Positions 11,701-23,275 are shown, numbered from the stretch's first letter. The stretch is DNA of 64,000 nt from Closterium sp. Naga37s-1 (GCA_947471745.1 CANJKZ010000436.1:160136-224135), one strand, 5' to 3'. Numbers and translations are program-made. The notes: generated by a model not told the origin, from the letters alone.

Positions 11701-14700
11701 TTGCAAACAGTACGTGAACGACTACCTACAGTTTATTGGCGAACAAATTAGCGTTAAAAAGAAAACAAAAATCTGATATAGCCACAACTACTTTTGATAA
11801 AAACAAAAATTAATCTTGCTTATTATAGTTTCGCAACAATTAATTCCACCATAAATGAGATTTGACAAATTCACATATTATTTTTTTATTTTGTGACTGG
11901 CTGTAGTGATTAGCACTTTGCACATTTTGATCTGCACATTTCATATACAACATTACGAACAACAATGTTACTAATTGGCCACTTTCTAGCATGCACCCTA
12001 CATGCAGCATGTTGTAGACACTATAATACTCACTAAGAAAAGCTCCTGCACAAACCTCACTACCCAATGCATTATGTTGTTCTCCTACAGCATACAATAA
12101 CAAACAAGATAGCAGGAACAAACGACATAGCAGGTTCTTACCTCACGAATACATGACAAAGCGTGACAAAATCGCCTTCCGTATTCTGCATAGAGTGGCG
12201 ACATTCAGCCAGGGGGGGGGTGGGGTAAGAGTGAGGAATGAGTAGTGAGAACAGGATAAATATTAGTGCACGAGGAAACATATAGAGGACCCGGATGGAT
12301 TGGGAAACAACGTTGTCACGCCGCTGGTGTCTATTATGCACCGAATGCTCACGAGAAAAGAAGTCTTTCCAGATAGGAAGCTAATGTCTTGGTGATACGC
12401 CATCTGCAAAACCTTGCGGTGACGGCAACGAATTGCAAGGAAACAAATCGTGTGATGGCGAGAAGGCATGAGGGAAACCTGGATGCCGACAAATAAAACG
12501 GCGGCAATAGAAAACATAGTGATGCCATGAAGCAAGCGGAATGAGTGACGCTCATCCTGAAACCCCATCGTACAGCATTTCAACTCACCTTACGACGAGC
12601 GCCAATTCTTAGGTCGATACGCGTAGACCTTGGGAAGATCATGCATCACTCCCGTGTTCGATAATCTGCCATGAAGATACGATCGTGAACTACGATAGAT
12701 TAGATGCAAGTCATTGAAACAGCGGCAACATCTAAAATACTATGACATCGCTAGTAGAAAGGGGAAGGAGCCTATTTCCTAAATGTGTAAGCAAAACCTA
12801 ACCACCATTAGAAGCTCATCATAGTTAATCGAGACAACCTGCTACTTGTTCAAGTAAGCAGCGTGGAGCTCTCGTTGTAACTGCTCTACGTGAGTATCAT
12901 GAGCTGAAAACGACATAAGGAATGACGAGTGAGAAACAGGATGGATGAGGATAAGTACTTGAAAGGTGCTGGGAGAGGAGAGGCAGTAGAAGGTGTTGTC
13001 GAAGAGCTCCGATTGGTTGGTGAACTAGATTGTGCCACGTAACCCAACCCATCACTGGAACTACCATATGTTGAACGATGTGATAGTAAACCCAGAATCG
13101 GAGAAGACACAATCGTAATTTGTCAATTCGACATGTTGAGAAACGAAGTGTACAGTAAAAGGCTTACCCACCATTCCCGTACGTGGCTGCCTTGGCAGAT
13201 TCAGAGTAGTGACAAAATAGGCAGGGCCATGAACTTTCCCGCCGAAGTTGGTTGGGGTAACCTCGGGGTACTCTCCCAAACCGTAAACCGATTCGATTGG
13301 TCGAATGTTCTGTTTCCACGTTGGGCGCTACGGTTGGCGGTTGTCGCTGACGTCGCCACCGTCTGGGGTAAGCTGTAGGTAACTTTAGAGTGAACTTGTG
13401 GGTCTCCTTGTGAGGGTGACTCTGGGGTCACCATCATTCTCAAAGTGATTTCGGCTGAGCGAATTTTGGGATGCAGAAGGAGAAAGCTCAGCTGTCAATT
13501 GCATGCTTCCTGAGATACCATCTCCTTGTGGCAGAATCTGAGAACCAACGTCTGGCTTCATGCTTCACATGTGAGATCGGTCGCCATTGGCATGCCTAGG
13601 CATGGCTGGAAAGCATGTTTCTCCCTCATGACCTGCCTCTCCTGCTCCCTCCCACCCCCCCGGTGTGGGCTGGACAGCAGGGTGCAGGGGAACACATGTA
13701 TCACGCTGATTCTTGCCCTTGTCACCTTCTGCCCTTGTCACCTCCTCCCTGTCACCTTCTCCCTGTCACCTCCTCCCTGTCACCTTCTCCCTGTCACCTC
13801 CTCCCTGTCACCTTCTCCCTGTCACCTCCTCCCTGTCACCTTCTCCCTGTCACCTTCTCCCTGTCACCTTCTACCTGTCACCTTCTCCCTGTCCCCTTCT
13901 CCCTGTCCCCTTCTCCCTGTCACCTTCTCCCTGTCACCTTCTCCCTGTCACCTTTTGCCCCTGTCCCCTTCTCCCTGTCACCTTCTTCCTGTCACCTTCT
14001 GCCCCTGTCACCTTCTCCCTGTCACTGTCTCTCCTTTTCCCCACCTCTCCCCACTCCCCTCTCAGGTTCGGGCTGGACAGCAGGGCGTTGGGATTGAAAA
14101 TGATGTCACTGACACATGCCATCTTATCACGGCTCACCATGGTTCACCATGGCTCACTGACAAAACATACCAGTGCAATAAAATTTGCAACCTTCACATG
14201 TGCAGCTCACTCACTGACCTCTTTCTGAAAGTCCACGTCGATCAGCTTGGCGCGCTTGACAGCCCACATGGTAATGCCATCGCGGGGAGACACACCCTTG
14301 TACACATCGCCAAAGGCACCCGAGCCCAGCTGGTTGTCCTCGGACCAGTCGTTGGTGGCCTTGAGGACTTCTGCTAGTGAGAATTCGGTGCAGTGCGAGG
14401 ATGCCAGGCTGCTCCCCGAGCCTGCTCGTGGGGTCATATGTGAAAGGAGGTGCATGGGTGCAGGGGAAAATGCCTGGGCACGAGTTGAGTGGAGTCGAGT
14501 CAGGTCGAGTTCGGCCGGCCTCAGTCGAATCATGTGACGAGTCGAGTCCCATGACTTGGCCCAACATTCTAGGGAATTGATTTGCGGCGTGCCAATCAGT
14601 TCACGGGATATTCTACACAGAGCCTCTACAAATCTTTGCAGCTCCAAAACCTGGAAACTGAGATTTAGACCATCTACTGCCTCAACACCTTGTGCCACTT

Positions 14701-16863
14701 AAGTTCCAGAGCTGTGTGGCCATGCATACAGGCCTGTACGCTGGGGATTGAAGTGAATGCGTGCACCAAGCCACGCTGTTAGTGGGGAGTCGATCTCACT
14801 CATTTCATGGCAAGAGATTTGAGAGCTCGGTTTCGGCTGCTGGATTTTGTCGAGTCGAGCATGATTAGTCTTGCAGACTTGCATGCAGATGTCTAAGTTC
14901 ATGCAATGGAGAACTAGCTCCTCACTTATCGCCATGGTTGAAACAAGACAGGGTTTGGTTATTCAGAATGAACTCTTCTGGTTGCTTTGTCTCCCTACCT
15001 TGTGGTTTCAGCTTGATTTTGTGTGTGAAGTAAAGCAGAGCTGCACCAAGAAGTAGGAGAATGACCATAGCGGCAACAATAATGCCAATGATGGCGCCCA
15101 ATGACACTGTACCCGCACCTCCTGCTGAGGAAGAGTTGCAGTGGGGACTGCATGAAGGTTATAACTAGAAGAGTTGTCAAGAGGGCGTTATAACGTGTGA
15201 GCAATAAACGTTCAGCCAAGCAGGCAAGTGCGTAAAAAACGATCAGAAGGGTGATGCTCCGCGGTAAGAGAGCCTAGATTGATCGTAATTTTGCATGATC
15301 TCAATGCGAGAAAACTCTACACCCCTCTTATTGTCCAAAGTAGGTGAGGTGCTTTTTAACAATTCGGGCAAGCATTGTGTCATGCCTTGTCCCATGCCTT
15401 GTGCCCATGCATTCTGCCATGCCTTGTGCCTTGCATTGCGCCATGCGTTGTGCCATGGCTTGTGCCATGCATTGTGCAACGCCTTGTCCCTTGACTTGTG
15501 CCCATGCATTGTGCCATGCGCTGTGTGTGTGTCATGTCTTGTGCCATGCATTGTCCCATGCTCTGTGCCATGCCTTGTGCTCATGCCTTGTGCTCATGCC
15601 TTGTGCTCATGCCTTGTGTTCATGCCTTGTGCTCATGCCTTGTGCCATGCCTTGTGCCATGCCTTGTGCCATGCCTTGTGCCATGCATTGACATGCCTTG
15701 TCCGTGCATTGCCTTGTCTTTTGCCATGCCTTGCCACGCGTTGCTTGCTGTACTCTGAAATGCCTTCCTCCATGCATCGAGTTTCGACTCTTGAGACCGT
15801 ACTTTGCTGATGTTTATTTACTTGCCTGCAGATTGGTAGCAAGTCTTGCAGAAGGATTGACATGTGCCACAAAAGGCTGCGTTGGGAGATTGTGTTGTGC
15901 CACAGGCGGAGTAGTCAGGTGGGCATACGAGGTTGGTGCCAGAGACGTCACTGCAGTGGAAACGGGAAATGGAAAGGCGGAACTCATGGGCACAACTGCA
16001 CGTACACTTTTTTGTAAGCTGCGAAAAGCTGCAAGACTCTACTAATCCTGCAAGAGTGCTCTTTATGGCCCACCCATGTCAAGTATATATCACACTGCTT
16101 ACTTTTTTTTTTACAGCTTTGGTACTTGCTGAAGCCTACTCACGGGTTCAGTTCCAGTTAAGTATCTTCTCAAACATACTTAGAAGTTTATTCCAGATTG
16201 GTACTTGCTCAAGCATACTCACAAGTTCGGTTCGGTTCTGGCACTTTCTCAAGCCCACTTGCTCAGCCTATTACAAGATCAGTTTGGCTTTGGTACTTGC
16301 TCAAGCCTCTTACAAGGTTCGTTCGGGTTTCATACTTGCTCAAGCCTACTTACAAGTACTTCAATAAAGTGAAGCCTCCAATCTCAGCTGGAATCTCACC
16401 GCTGAGATCATTATCAGAAAGGTTTCTGGTCACAAGGGGTGGATGAAAAGTACAGGAGAAATCTCAGTTAGCCTAGCCTCCTGCACACAGCAACGCAGCG
16501 CCGTGCATCCATCTACATGAAGCAACGCAACAACACATGATTGAACCATGTATGGCGGGTTGGTCCAACGGGACTGGGAAACAACTACTGAGAGAAGATG
16601 CATGGTGTTGGCAAACCACTGAACTGGTCACAGGTCGTCCCAGAATGCTTAGGAACGGCAACTGGGGTGTGGAGGGGCCACAAAGCGCTAATGGAAGTGA
16701 GTTGATAGATCTAGATCTGTTTGTAGTCATTAGCTGATCACGCTCTCAGAATTCTTTGAAACAGACTGTGGAGGGCCAAACAACAACGTACAGATAGTTG
16801 AGGCGATCAAGCAATTCAAAGTCACTGAATATGTTGCCACTGAGGGAATTGGATGAGAGATCC
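8793..16863 (-). CDS. LRR receptor-like kinase, 5'-truncated copy in unit 1 (kinase intact)
   Basis: Ten exons, given high to low: 16,863-16,792 and 16,425-16,354 (72-nt LRRs), 16,028-15,826 (Cys-rich), 15,121-14,999 (transmembrane), 14,421-14,219 (P-loop), 11,272-11,128 (alpha-C, hinge), 10,676-10,537 (HRD loop), 10,256-10,117 (DFG, activation segment), 9,545-9,461, and 9,101-8,793 with the stop. All joins keep frame: 1,492 nt in total, giving 496 residues plus an initial partial codon. Motifs in order are GSGAFGDVYKG, AVKRAK, HRDIKPANVL, ADFGLL, GTPGYVDP and SFGVL. It is an RD-type Ser/Thr kinase expected at the plasma membrane. There is no signal peptide or LRR array, because the next copia unit starts at 17,571. 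A 2.4-kb insertion lies in the intron after the P-loop exon. Expression is unknown. Confidence 0.85.
9812..10116. repeat. 89-bp minisatellite copying the activation-segment exon end (unit 1)
   Basis: Three full 89-bp copies and a partial one, directly abutting the donor of exon 10,117-10,256. Each repeat resembles the exon's 3' end and donor: on the - strand GATGTGTGCAG is followed by GTGGGCC, next to the real GATGTGTACAG followed by GTGAGG. Unit 2 has two full copies (28,898-29,113) and unit 3 has three (45,533-45,837). Confidence 0.85.
10671..10999. repeat. Intron repeat array bounded by duplicated splice acceptor (unit 1)
   Basis: Contains a short array of AGCATATGATTGGCAC / AACATATAATGGCAC units (about 10,738-10,830) and degenerate GGCAGAGGATGA units. 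A second copy of the exon edge GCCTCTGCAAG at about 10,993 mirrors the true acceptor at 10,673-10,683. Unit 2 has the same; unit 3 has a shorter AT-rich array (46,466-46,530). Confidence 0.6.
11453..14322. mobile_element. Inserted second copy of the 2.35-kb module with 233-bp direct repeats (unit 1 only)
   Basis: Bases 11,453-11,685 and 14,090-14,322 are 233 bp long and identical by reading. Between them (11,686-14,089) is a copy of 5,728-8,073 with a longer 14-bp array. Units 2 and 3 have a single uninterrupted copy of the 233-bp sequence (from 30,452 and 47,179). The left join reads GGCACCCGTGCCATTAC, and the donor has CGCCAACATTAC, so a few bases of similarity exist at the breakpoint. Such a long target duplication is unusual for a transposase and fits template switching or long-overhang repair. 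Confidence 0.85.
11582..11685 (-). pseudogene. Duplicated partial P-loop exon (unit 1)
   Basis: A copy of the 3' 104 nt of the P-loop exon, with donor GTCAGT retained, created as part of the 233-bp direct repeat. It encodes the part after the glycine loop, including AVKRAK, but has no acceptor of its own. If used in splicing it would duplicate the lysine strand. Confidence 0.85.
15380..15690. repeat. 12-bp CATGCCTTGTGC minisatellite (unit 1)
   Basis: Many tandem copies of CATGCCTTGTGC and near variants, lying in the intron between the Cys-rich and transmembrane exons. Equivalent arrays are at 31,742-32,052 and 48,470-48,790, the last rearranged. Open frames here (MPCAHALCHALC) are artefacts. 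Confidence 0.9.
16118..16353. repeat. Degenerate minisatellite reiterating an LRR exon donor (unit 1)
   Basis: About six diverged copies of a 40-50-bp unit GGTACTTGCTCAAGCCTACT-like sequence. On the - strand each carries a CTTGTAAGTAGGC-like donor, and the copy next to the LRR exon at 16,354 is the real donor. Equivalent arrays are at 32,480-32,715 and 49,219-49,454. Confidence 0.65.
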
Positions 16864-17570
16864 CTGTGCATTGTGTGTTGTGGGAATTGGATGAGAAAAA
16901 GAAGAGATGAGTATAGCAGGCATGGCGGCCCACGGGGGTTCGATGGGTCGAGATCCCATCAGGTGGAGAGCACTGTTGGGAGCACGGAGGAGAACAAGCA
17001 GCCTTCGCTGGAAGCAGGGAGGGTGGGGGGTGGAGGGGAATGTAAGTAGTTGGGGAAACGTAGTTTAGGTTGTGGCATGAGGGAACGCAAGGAACTGGGA
17101 TGGTCTTTGAAAGAAGAATGGAAAAGGGCACATGGATGGGCGCACAGCACACGAGCTATGCGAGTGGGAAATGAAGAGCAAAATGATGTGGGATAAGACA
17201 GAATTCCACTTCACAAACTCCTGCAAGTCTGCGAGCTTTCAAATGCAGTGCACCGAAACTGTGGGAGCGTTTTGAATTAGAGGCAAACGAACTACTCCAT
17301 AGTATATGACCGCAATCCATCAGCATTGGTTCCACCAACCAACTTGAAGTAAATTGGAATAGCTAGGTCCGTCAAGGGAGTGGTCATGAGCCTATTGTAA
17401 ATACATGGCTATCCTAGCTCATGACGAGCCTACTTGGCTCGGACGAGCCAAGCCAACCTGGCAAGAATCTAGTTCTGTGACGGCCAAAGGTCGGCCATTG
17501 CTCAACCCGAAAGCCTCAGGCCAGCCCGACCAACAATGCAGGCTGGACAAGACCAGCATGCGGCACTAGT
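16864..17570. other. RLK intron remnant and MITE right-end sequence (unit 1)
   Basis: No coding sequence beyond the LRR exon was found. A short duplication of the exon's first bases (GGGAATTGGATGAGA at about 16,846 and 16,883) sits at its acceptor. From about 17,370 the sequence is a repeat rich in GGCCAGCCCGACC-type motifs, found complete to its CATCCCTA end at 50,695, and cut here at TTTTGC by the duplication junction. Confidence 0.7.
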
Positions 17571-17586
17571 TTTGCCTATGGGGGTG

Positions 17587-17716
17587 TGTCACACATATAT
17601 GATATAGCCTGTGTAGGCTGTAGTGGGGTAGACAATAGGGGGTACAGCTTTTCTAGGGTTTCATACTTGTACATTTCTCATTCCTAGTCAATTCATTCAT
17701 CGTTCTTATTCTCACA
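17587..17716 (+). repeat. copia left LTR (unit 2)
   Basis: About 130 bp starting TGTCACAC and ending near TTCTCACA. It is preceded by polypurine-tract sequence CTATGGGGGTG, which normally lies before a right LTR, so this LTR was once the right end of an element or was recombined. It is clearly diverged from the right LTR at 23,145. Confidence 0.65.
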
Positions 17717-18440
17717 GAATCGACTGTAGAAATAACGAGCGCTGGTTCTGTAGGTCGCGTAATTCTCTCTAAGTCGAAATTCGCGTCCGATCTCGGCCGT
17801 TGAGTAGAATTTCGATATGACGCTCCAAATTCCAACTTTTTTGGGGTGAAATTCTCAAGGCCGTTGAGATTCGAATCGATCTGACGGTCGAAATTCCAAA
17901 TTTTTCGCCACTGGACCTGAGGAGTGTTCGAAAACCGGTTCGATGGGGACCTTAAAAAATAGCGCGGAATTGGTTTACGTACCCGAAATCGGTGCTTTCC
18001 TTTGTCGCCCTCGCGGCTTTAAAAGCTAGGTTTTAGCGGTTGAAAAACTTCGCTTGCAAACAGGCTTTGATTACCAAGTGTGAGGATCTATGATCGAGCT
18101 TAGAAAAATGGGTTTGAATTGAATGATCCACTAGGGTACAAGAGGAGGCTATATATAGGCTTGACACAAGGCCAGTTACCCAAGTGTTACGCGAATGTTC
18201 CGAGGGTCGCGAAGCGTCCCGAACAGAACCTTTCCAAACTTTGTAGAAATCAATTCGGTGGAAACCGAATAGGCTTGAGTTCGGTGCACGTAACTTGGTT
18301 CGATGCTATAACTATAATATAATATAGGAATGCACCTAAGCTAGGAAATCAAGCATAAATATGCATGATAAAATAAACCCAAGCTAGTAATAGCATAACA
18401 AAGTCCAGGCAAGCTAGCAAAGCCAGCATAAGCCATCATA
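17717..18440. other. copia leader, non-coding (unit 2)
   Basis: Follows the left LTR. No tRNA primer-binding site of the common TGGTATCAGAG type and no gag-like frame were found. It has several GTCGAAATTC-like motifs and an AT-rich stretch near 18,310. The same sequence lies at 34,067-34,790 in unit 3. Confidence 0.5.
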
Positions 18441-18769
18441 CTCTCACACCCCCGCTGTCTAGAGCTGCGTAGGCACGGTGTGGATATCTTTGCTCTGTAC
18501 TATGACGCTATCCTTACTGCCATGTATCCTTTCGCGACAGCACCACAGTCACACCACTGCACTGGTTGCATTCTCTCTGGCTGACCCCTCTGGGGGCCTG
18601 GTTCTTGCACGTTCCTTCACTGTTCTCCCGTGTCCGGCTGTTCCGTCTGGCTCACTGTCAGGTCTTCACCTCCCCTCGTTTTCTACAAACTTGGTGAGTA
18701 ACGCCATCCTTCAGGATGCTTGGGTTGACACCTTTACCCTTGGAGGACAGCGTGTGGTGATCTGCACGT

Positions 18770-21648
18770 GTGCGCGGACGGGCCTGTCACCTGGCCACGT
18801 TCACCCGTCGACCTAGGTCGAGCCTGTACACACTAACTACTGAGCCTCTTCAGGTAGCTACATCTGCGTCCGCGTCAGGTCAGCTAGCAGCCCCCTATTC
18901 GTGTCACCTCCTGTCGCACCAGACTCTCCTTTGGCACCACCGCCTTGGTCACCCCTCCCTGCCACGCCTCCGTGGCATGCACTCCCACCTCCTTGTCTCT
19001 GGTCTTCCCAGATCTCTGCCTCCCCTCCCACCCTCGCCTGCCCCTCCCTGCCTTCTCTGTGTCGAGGGGCAGCAGCGCGCCGCTCCTCACTCCTCCTCGT
19101 TTCCCCCGACGACTGCTTCCCTGCAGACTCTCCACATGGACGTGTGGGGCCCAGCCAGCGTCAAGGGACAGGGCCGCGAGCGATACTTTCTACTGGTTGT
19201 TGATGACTAATCGCGTTACACCACGGTCTTCCCCTTGCGTAACAAGGGGGAGGTCCCTGATGTCTTGATCCCTTGGATCCGCGCTGTCCGTCTCCAGCTC
19301 CGCGAGCGGTTTGACACGGACCTTCCAGTCCTGCGTCTGCACTCTGACAGAGGTGGTGAGTTCTCCTCCGACCTCTTGCGGGACTTTTGTCGTGGGGAGG
19401 GCATCCTCCACTCGTTCATGCTTCTGGCCTCTCCGCGGCAGAATGGGGGTTGTGAGCGCCGCATTGGCTTAGTCAGGGAGGTCGCTCGTACCTCCATGAT
19501 CCATGCGGTTGCTCCCCATTTTCTGTGGCCGTTTGCGGTCTGGTACACTGCGCACCAGCTCAACCTTTGGCCCCGTGTCTCCTTGCCGGAGACCTCGCCT
19601 ACACTGCGTTGGACGGGGGAGGTTGGCGATGCATCGGTGTTCCGGGTCTGGGGCTGTCGTGCCTTTGTCCGCGATACCTCCGCGGACAAGCTTCCTCCCG
19701 CGCCGTTCCCTGCGTCTTCCTTGGCTTTCCCCCTGACGCGCCTGGTTGGCAGTTTTACCCCCCCACCTCGCACCGTGTCCTGCCCCCTCAGGACGTCACG
19801 TTCGATGAGTCGGTTCCTTTTTACCATCTCTTCCCCTACCGCACTGCCCCACTCCCCCTCTCGCCGCTCTTCTTCACTCCAAGTCCCCCTCCGGTAGACC
19901 GCGTGCCCCCTCAGGGTCCTGCTCCTTCAGGTGTGTCTCAGGTAGACCCACTCCCCTTGGTTGAGCCTGTCGAGGTTACTTGTGACTCTGGTGCTGCTCG
20001 GGGTGCTGCATATGGGGGTGCTGAGCCTGCGGTTGTGAAGCCTGAGCGTGTGGGGCCTGGAGGTGCTCAGCCTGCGAGTGCGGAGCCCAGGGTTGTTGAG
20101 CCTGAGCGTGTGGGGCTTGGGGGTGCTGAGCATGCGGGTTTGGAGCTTGGGGGTGCTGCGTCTTAGCATGTAGAGCCTGGGGGTGCTGAGCATGTGGGTG
20201 TGGAGCCTGGGGGTGCTGAGTCTGGGGGTGCTGAGCCTAGGGGTACTGCGTCTACACTATAGGAGCCTCTCTCACCACAGCAACTGCGCAAGTGGTACAC
20301 TCAGCGCACACACCTTCGGAGTGGCGCTGCTAGAGCTAGAGGCCCTGCAGCTGCTAGTCCTGGAGGTGCTAGAGGTACTACTGGTACTGGAGGTACTGGA
20401 GGTGCTGGAGCTACCAGTCCTGGAGGTCCTGCAGGTGCCTCGCCCCAGCGGTCTAGCCAGCGGGAGCCTCTCTCACCACAGCAGCTGCGCGAGTGGTACG
20501 CTTAGCGCACCCGCCTCCGGTGTCGCGCTGCTGGAGCTGGAGGCCCTGCCGCTGGAGGTGCTGGCGCTGGAGGCACTGGTGCTGCTGGTGCTGGAGGTGC
20601 TGGTGGTGCTGGCACTACTGGTCCCGGGGGTGCTTGTGCTGGAGGTGCTGGAGCTGCCGGAGCTCGTGGTGCTGTGGGCTCTAGAGCTGGAGGCAGTGGA
20701 GCTGGAGGTACTGCAGGTGCTGGAGCTGCTGGTCCTGGAGGTGCTCGTACTGGAGGCGCTGGAGCTGCCGGAGCTGGTGGTGCTGCTGGTGCTGGAGGTG
20801 CTGGAGGCACTAGAGGTGCTGGAGCTGCTGGTTCTAGAGGTGCTCGTGCTGGGGGTTCTGGAGCTGCCGAAGCTAGTGGTGCTGCTGGTGCTGGAGGTGC
20901 TGGGGGTACTGGAGCTGCTGGAGCTGGTGGTGGTGCTGCTGCTGGAGGTGCTGGAGGTGCTGGAGGTGCTGGAGCTGCTGGTCCCGGAGGTGCTCGTACT
21001 GGAGGTACTGGAGTTGTTGGAGCTGGTGGTGTTGCAGGTGCTGGAGCTGGAGACCCTGGAGCTGGGGGTGCTGGCGCTGGGGGTGCTGGAGCTGTCAGTA
21101 CTGGTGCTGGAGGCACTGTGCATCGGCGGCTGTTTTTCGTTCCGCCGTTGCCGTCGTCTCTGTCGCCACCTGGCTCGGCACTTTCCCAGGTTCTTAGTCT
21201 CCCGTCTTCTACTGGCCGTACTCCTCCCATGCTGTGTCCACCGCCTGACCAGTCGCAGCCACAGTTACAGCCAGACTCCCCACTGCCTGCCCCTTTTCCT
21301 TACACTAAGCAGACTGACTCCCTTACAGAGCGTCGTGAGCCTGCGTCTCATCCCGCCTCGCCTGTTCGCGCTGTTCGCACTCGTAGGCGTCCTCCTCCTG
21401 TCCCCGGCACTCACACTATGGCACTTCATCCTTCCTCTATTCCACTTCGAGTTCCCCTGCCGTCTCCTCCTGCGTCCTCTCTTCCTGACTTAGTTCGTGC
21501 TGCCAGTCCTACTGTCACCCGTCTCCTAGCCACTGTTGTCACCGACCCTTTGTTTGACTCACTGCTGCCTCTGCCCTTGTTGCTGAGCTTGTCGACTTTG
21601 TTGCTAGCTAACGTCTCGACTAAGGGACCCGTAATCGCCTTTACGTAA
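18770..21648 (+). pseudogene. copia integrase and linker, broken (unit 2)
   Basis: Starts upstream of the HHCC zinc finger (HHRLGHPSL and CLLCVEG, near 18,935-19,065), then the integrase core with TAA at 19,208-19,210 after LLVVDD, catalytic Asp in LHSDRGGEF and Glu in GGCERR. A frameshift follows near 19,690, then TAG/TAG stops in the linker, one of them (about 20,163) unique to this copy. The Gly/Ala linker is 9 bp longer than in unit 1. Confidence 0.9.
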
Positions 21649-21670
21649 GGGTGCGGAGTCGTAACCGCAC

Positions 21671-22915
21671 TCTCTTGACTTCAGCACAGCTTTCTTACAG
21701 GGCAGCCTGCACGAGGAGATCTGGTTGCGCCGCCCACCTGGCTTCACTGGGTCGTTTCCTGCAGGTACCCAATAGAGCGTCCAGCGGCCAGTCTACGGTC
21801 TTTGCCAGGCGCCTCATGAGTGGCACGACACACTGAGGACTACACTTGTGGGTCTTGGGTTTGCTCCTTCGACTGCTGACCCGTGGCTGTTTCTGCGCAC
21901 CGACACTTTGCTGCCGCCGTTCTACATCCTCGTGTACGTCGACGACTTGGTTTTTGCCACTGCTGACACTGAGGCTGTGACTCTAGTGAAGTCGGAGCTG
22001 CAGAAGAGACACACGTGCACAGACCTGGGTGAGCTGCACAGCTATCTTGGCTTGCAGATCACCCGGGACAGAGCACGGCGCACCATCACCCTGACTCAGT
22101 CACACATGGTGCACCAGGTCCTTCAGCGCTTCGGCTTCACTTGGTCCTCGCCACAGTCCACTCTTGCTACCGGTCATTCGCTCTCAGCTCCACCTCTGGA
22201 CGAGTCCGTAGAGCTGAGTGGCCCGTATCCAGAGCTTGTGGGCTGCCTCATATACCTGATGACCTACACTCGACCTGACCTTGCTTACCCTCTCAGCATC
22301 CTGGCATGCTACGTTGCGCCCGGGAGACACCGACCAGAGTACTGGGAGGCCGTTAAGAGGGTGTTACGCTACTTGTGCAGTATGTCGGGCATGGGGCTCG
22401 TGCTTGGAGGACGGAGTCGACTTGTTCTCACTAGCCACGCAGACGCGTCTTGGGTTGACAATTTGGCCACGCAGCGGTCGACACAGGGTTACAGTTTCAG
22501 CCTTTGCTCCCGTTCTGTTTCTAAGCGGTCTACCCGCTCGTCTTCTATTCTCCATTCCAGTTGTGAAACTGAGATCTACACAGGGGCCATGGCTGCACAG
22601 GAGTTACGCTGGCTCACCTACCTGCTGACCGACTTGGGAGAGCGGCCTAGTTCACCTCCAGTTCTGTACGTAGACAACAAGGCTATGATTGCCTTGTGTC
22701 AGGAGCACAAACTGGAGCACAGGACAAAGCACATCACTCTGCATTACGTCGTTGCTCGAGAGTTGCAGCAGCGTGGTCAGCTTCGTCTTGCTTACGTGGC
22801 CACTCGGGCCAACACTGCTGATATATTCACCAAGGCACTTCAGCCTCGTGATCATCAGAGTTTCTGTACTGTTTTCGGCCTTGTGCCTACTTTTCCTCAC
22901 TTGCTCATTTCGTGA
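21671..22915 (+). pseudogene. copia RT (truncated) and RNase H (unit 2)
   Basis: Same structure as in unit 1: LDFSTAFLQG start, TAG at 21,773-21,775, YVDD box, RNase H with HADASWVDN and YVDNKAM, TGA at the end. The RT fingers are deleted. The region after the TAG stays open for 355 codons from 21,848. Confidence 0.92.
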
Positions 22916-23144
22916 CTTTGCTTGTACTGTGATCTATATACTTGTACCTGCATGCTTACACTTGCTAGGTTGTGATCACTGTACTACTTGTTCCTATTTA
23001 TATAACTCTGCATGTGAACTGGCCTTGTGGCCATTTGCTTGTGCTCAGAGTGTGTGGTGACTTTGTGATCCACGCTGAGCTTGCTTTGCTTTTCTTGACT
23101 GGTCTTGTGACCCCTTGTTCTCCCCCACTTTGCCTATGGGGGTG

Positions 23145-23275
23145 TGTCAAACTGTTATGTTCTGTGTTGTGTAGGCTGTAGTGGGGTAGCCTATATGGGG
23201 TACAACCCAATTAGGGTTAGTACTTGTATCACTTTCTTACTCAATGCAATCATTCCTGCTCATTAGATTCTGACA
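23145..23275 (+). repeat. copia right LTR (unit 2)
   Basis: 131 bp with ends TGTCA and TGACA, preceded by the polypurine tract. Nearly identical to 4,047-4,177 and 39,495-39,625. Confidence 0.75.

Larger units (their letters stand above)
1..17570. repeat. Tandem segmental duplication, unit 1 (left end outside window)
   Basis: Base 1 corresponds to about base 19,090 in unit 2, so the first part of this unit lies outside the window. It contains copia, a 2.35-kb module, and RLK exons, and ends at the junction TTTGC at 17,571-17,575. It is about 2.6 kb longer than expected because of an extra insertion at 11,453-14,322. Identity to units 2 and 3 is very high by eye, with scattered single-base and microsatellite differences. 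Confidence 0.93.
17587..23275 (+). mobile_element. Ty1/copia retrotransposon remnant (unit 2)
   Basis: Left LTR, about 0.72 kb of leader without coding content, integrase, Gly/Ala linker, RT/RNase H, polypurine tract and right LTR. No gag or protease is present between 17,717 and the integrase zinc finger. It shares the integrase stop (19,208-19,210), the integrase frameshift and the RT stop (21,773-21,775) with the other units. It cannot move on its own. Confidence 0.92.

Noticed and set aside
15295-15810. Cys/His-rich frames (HALCHALC) that look like a metal-binding protein (also in units 2 and 3)
   Set aside because: They come from the 12-bp CATGCCTTGTGC minisatellite in an intron, and all frames on both strands are open because the repeat length is a multiple of three.
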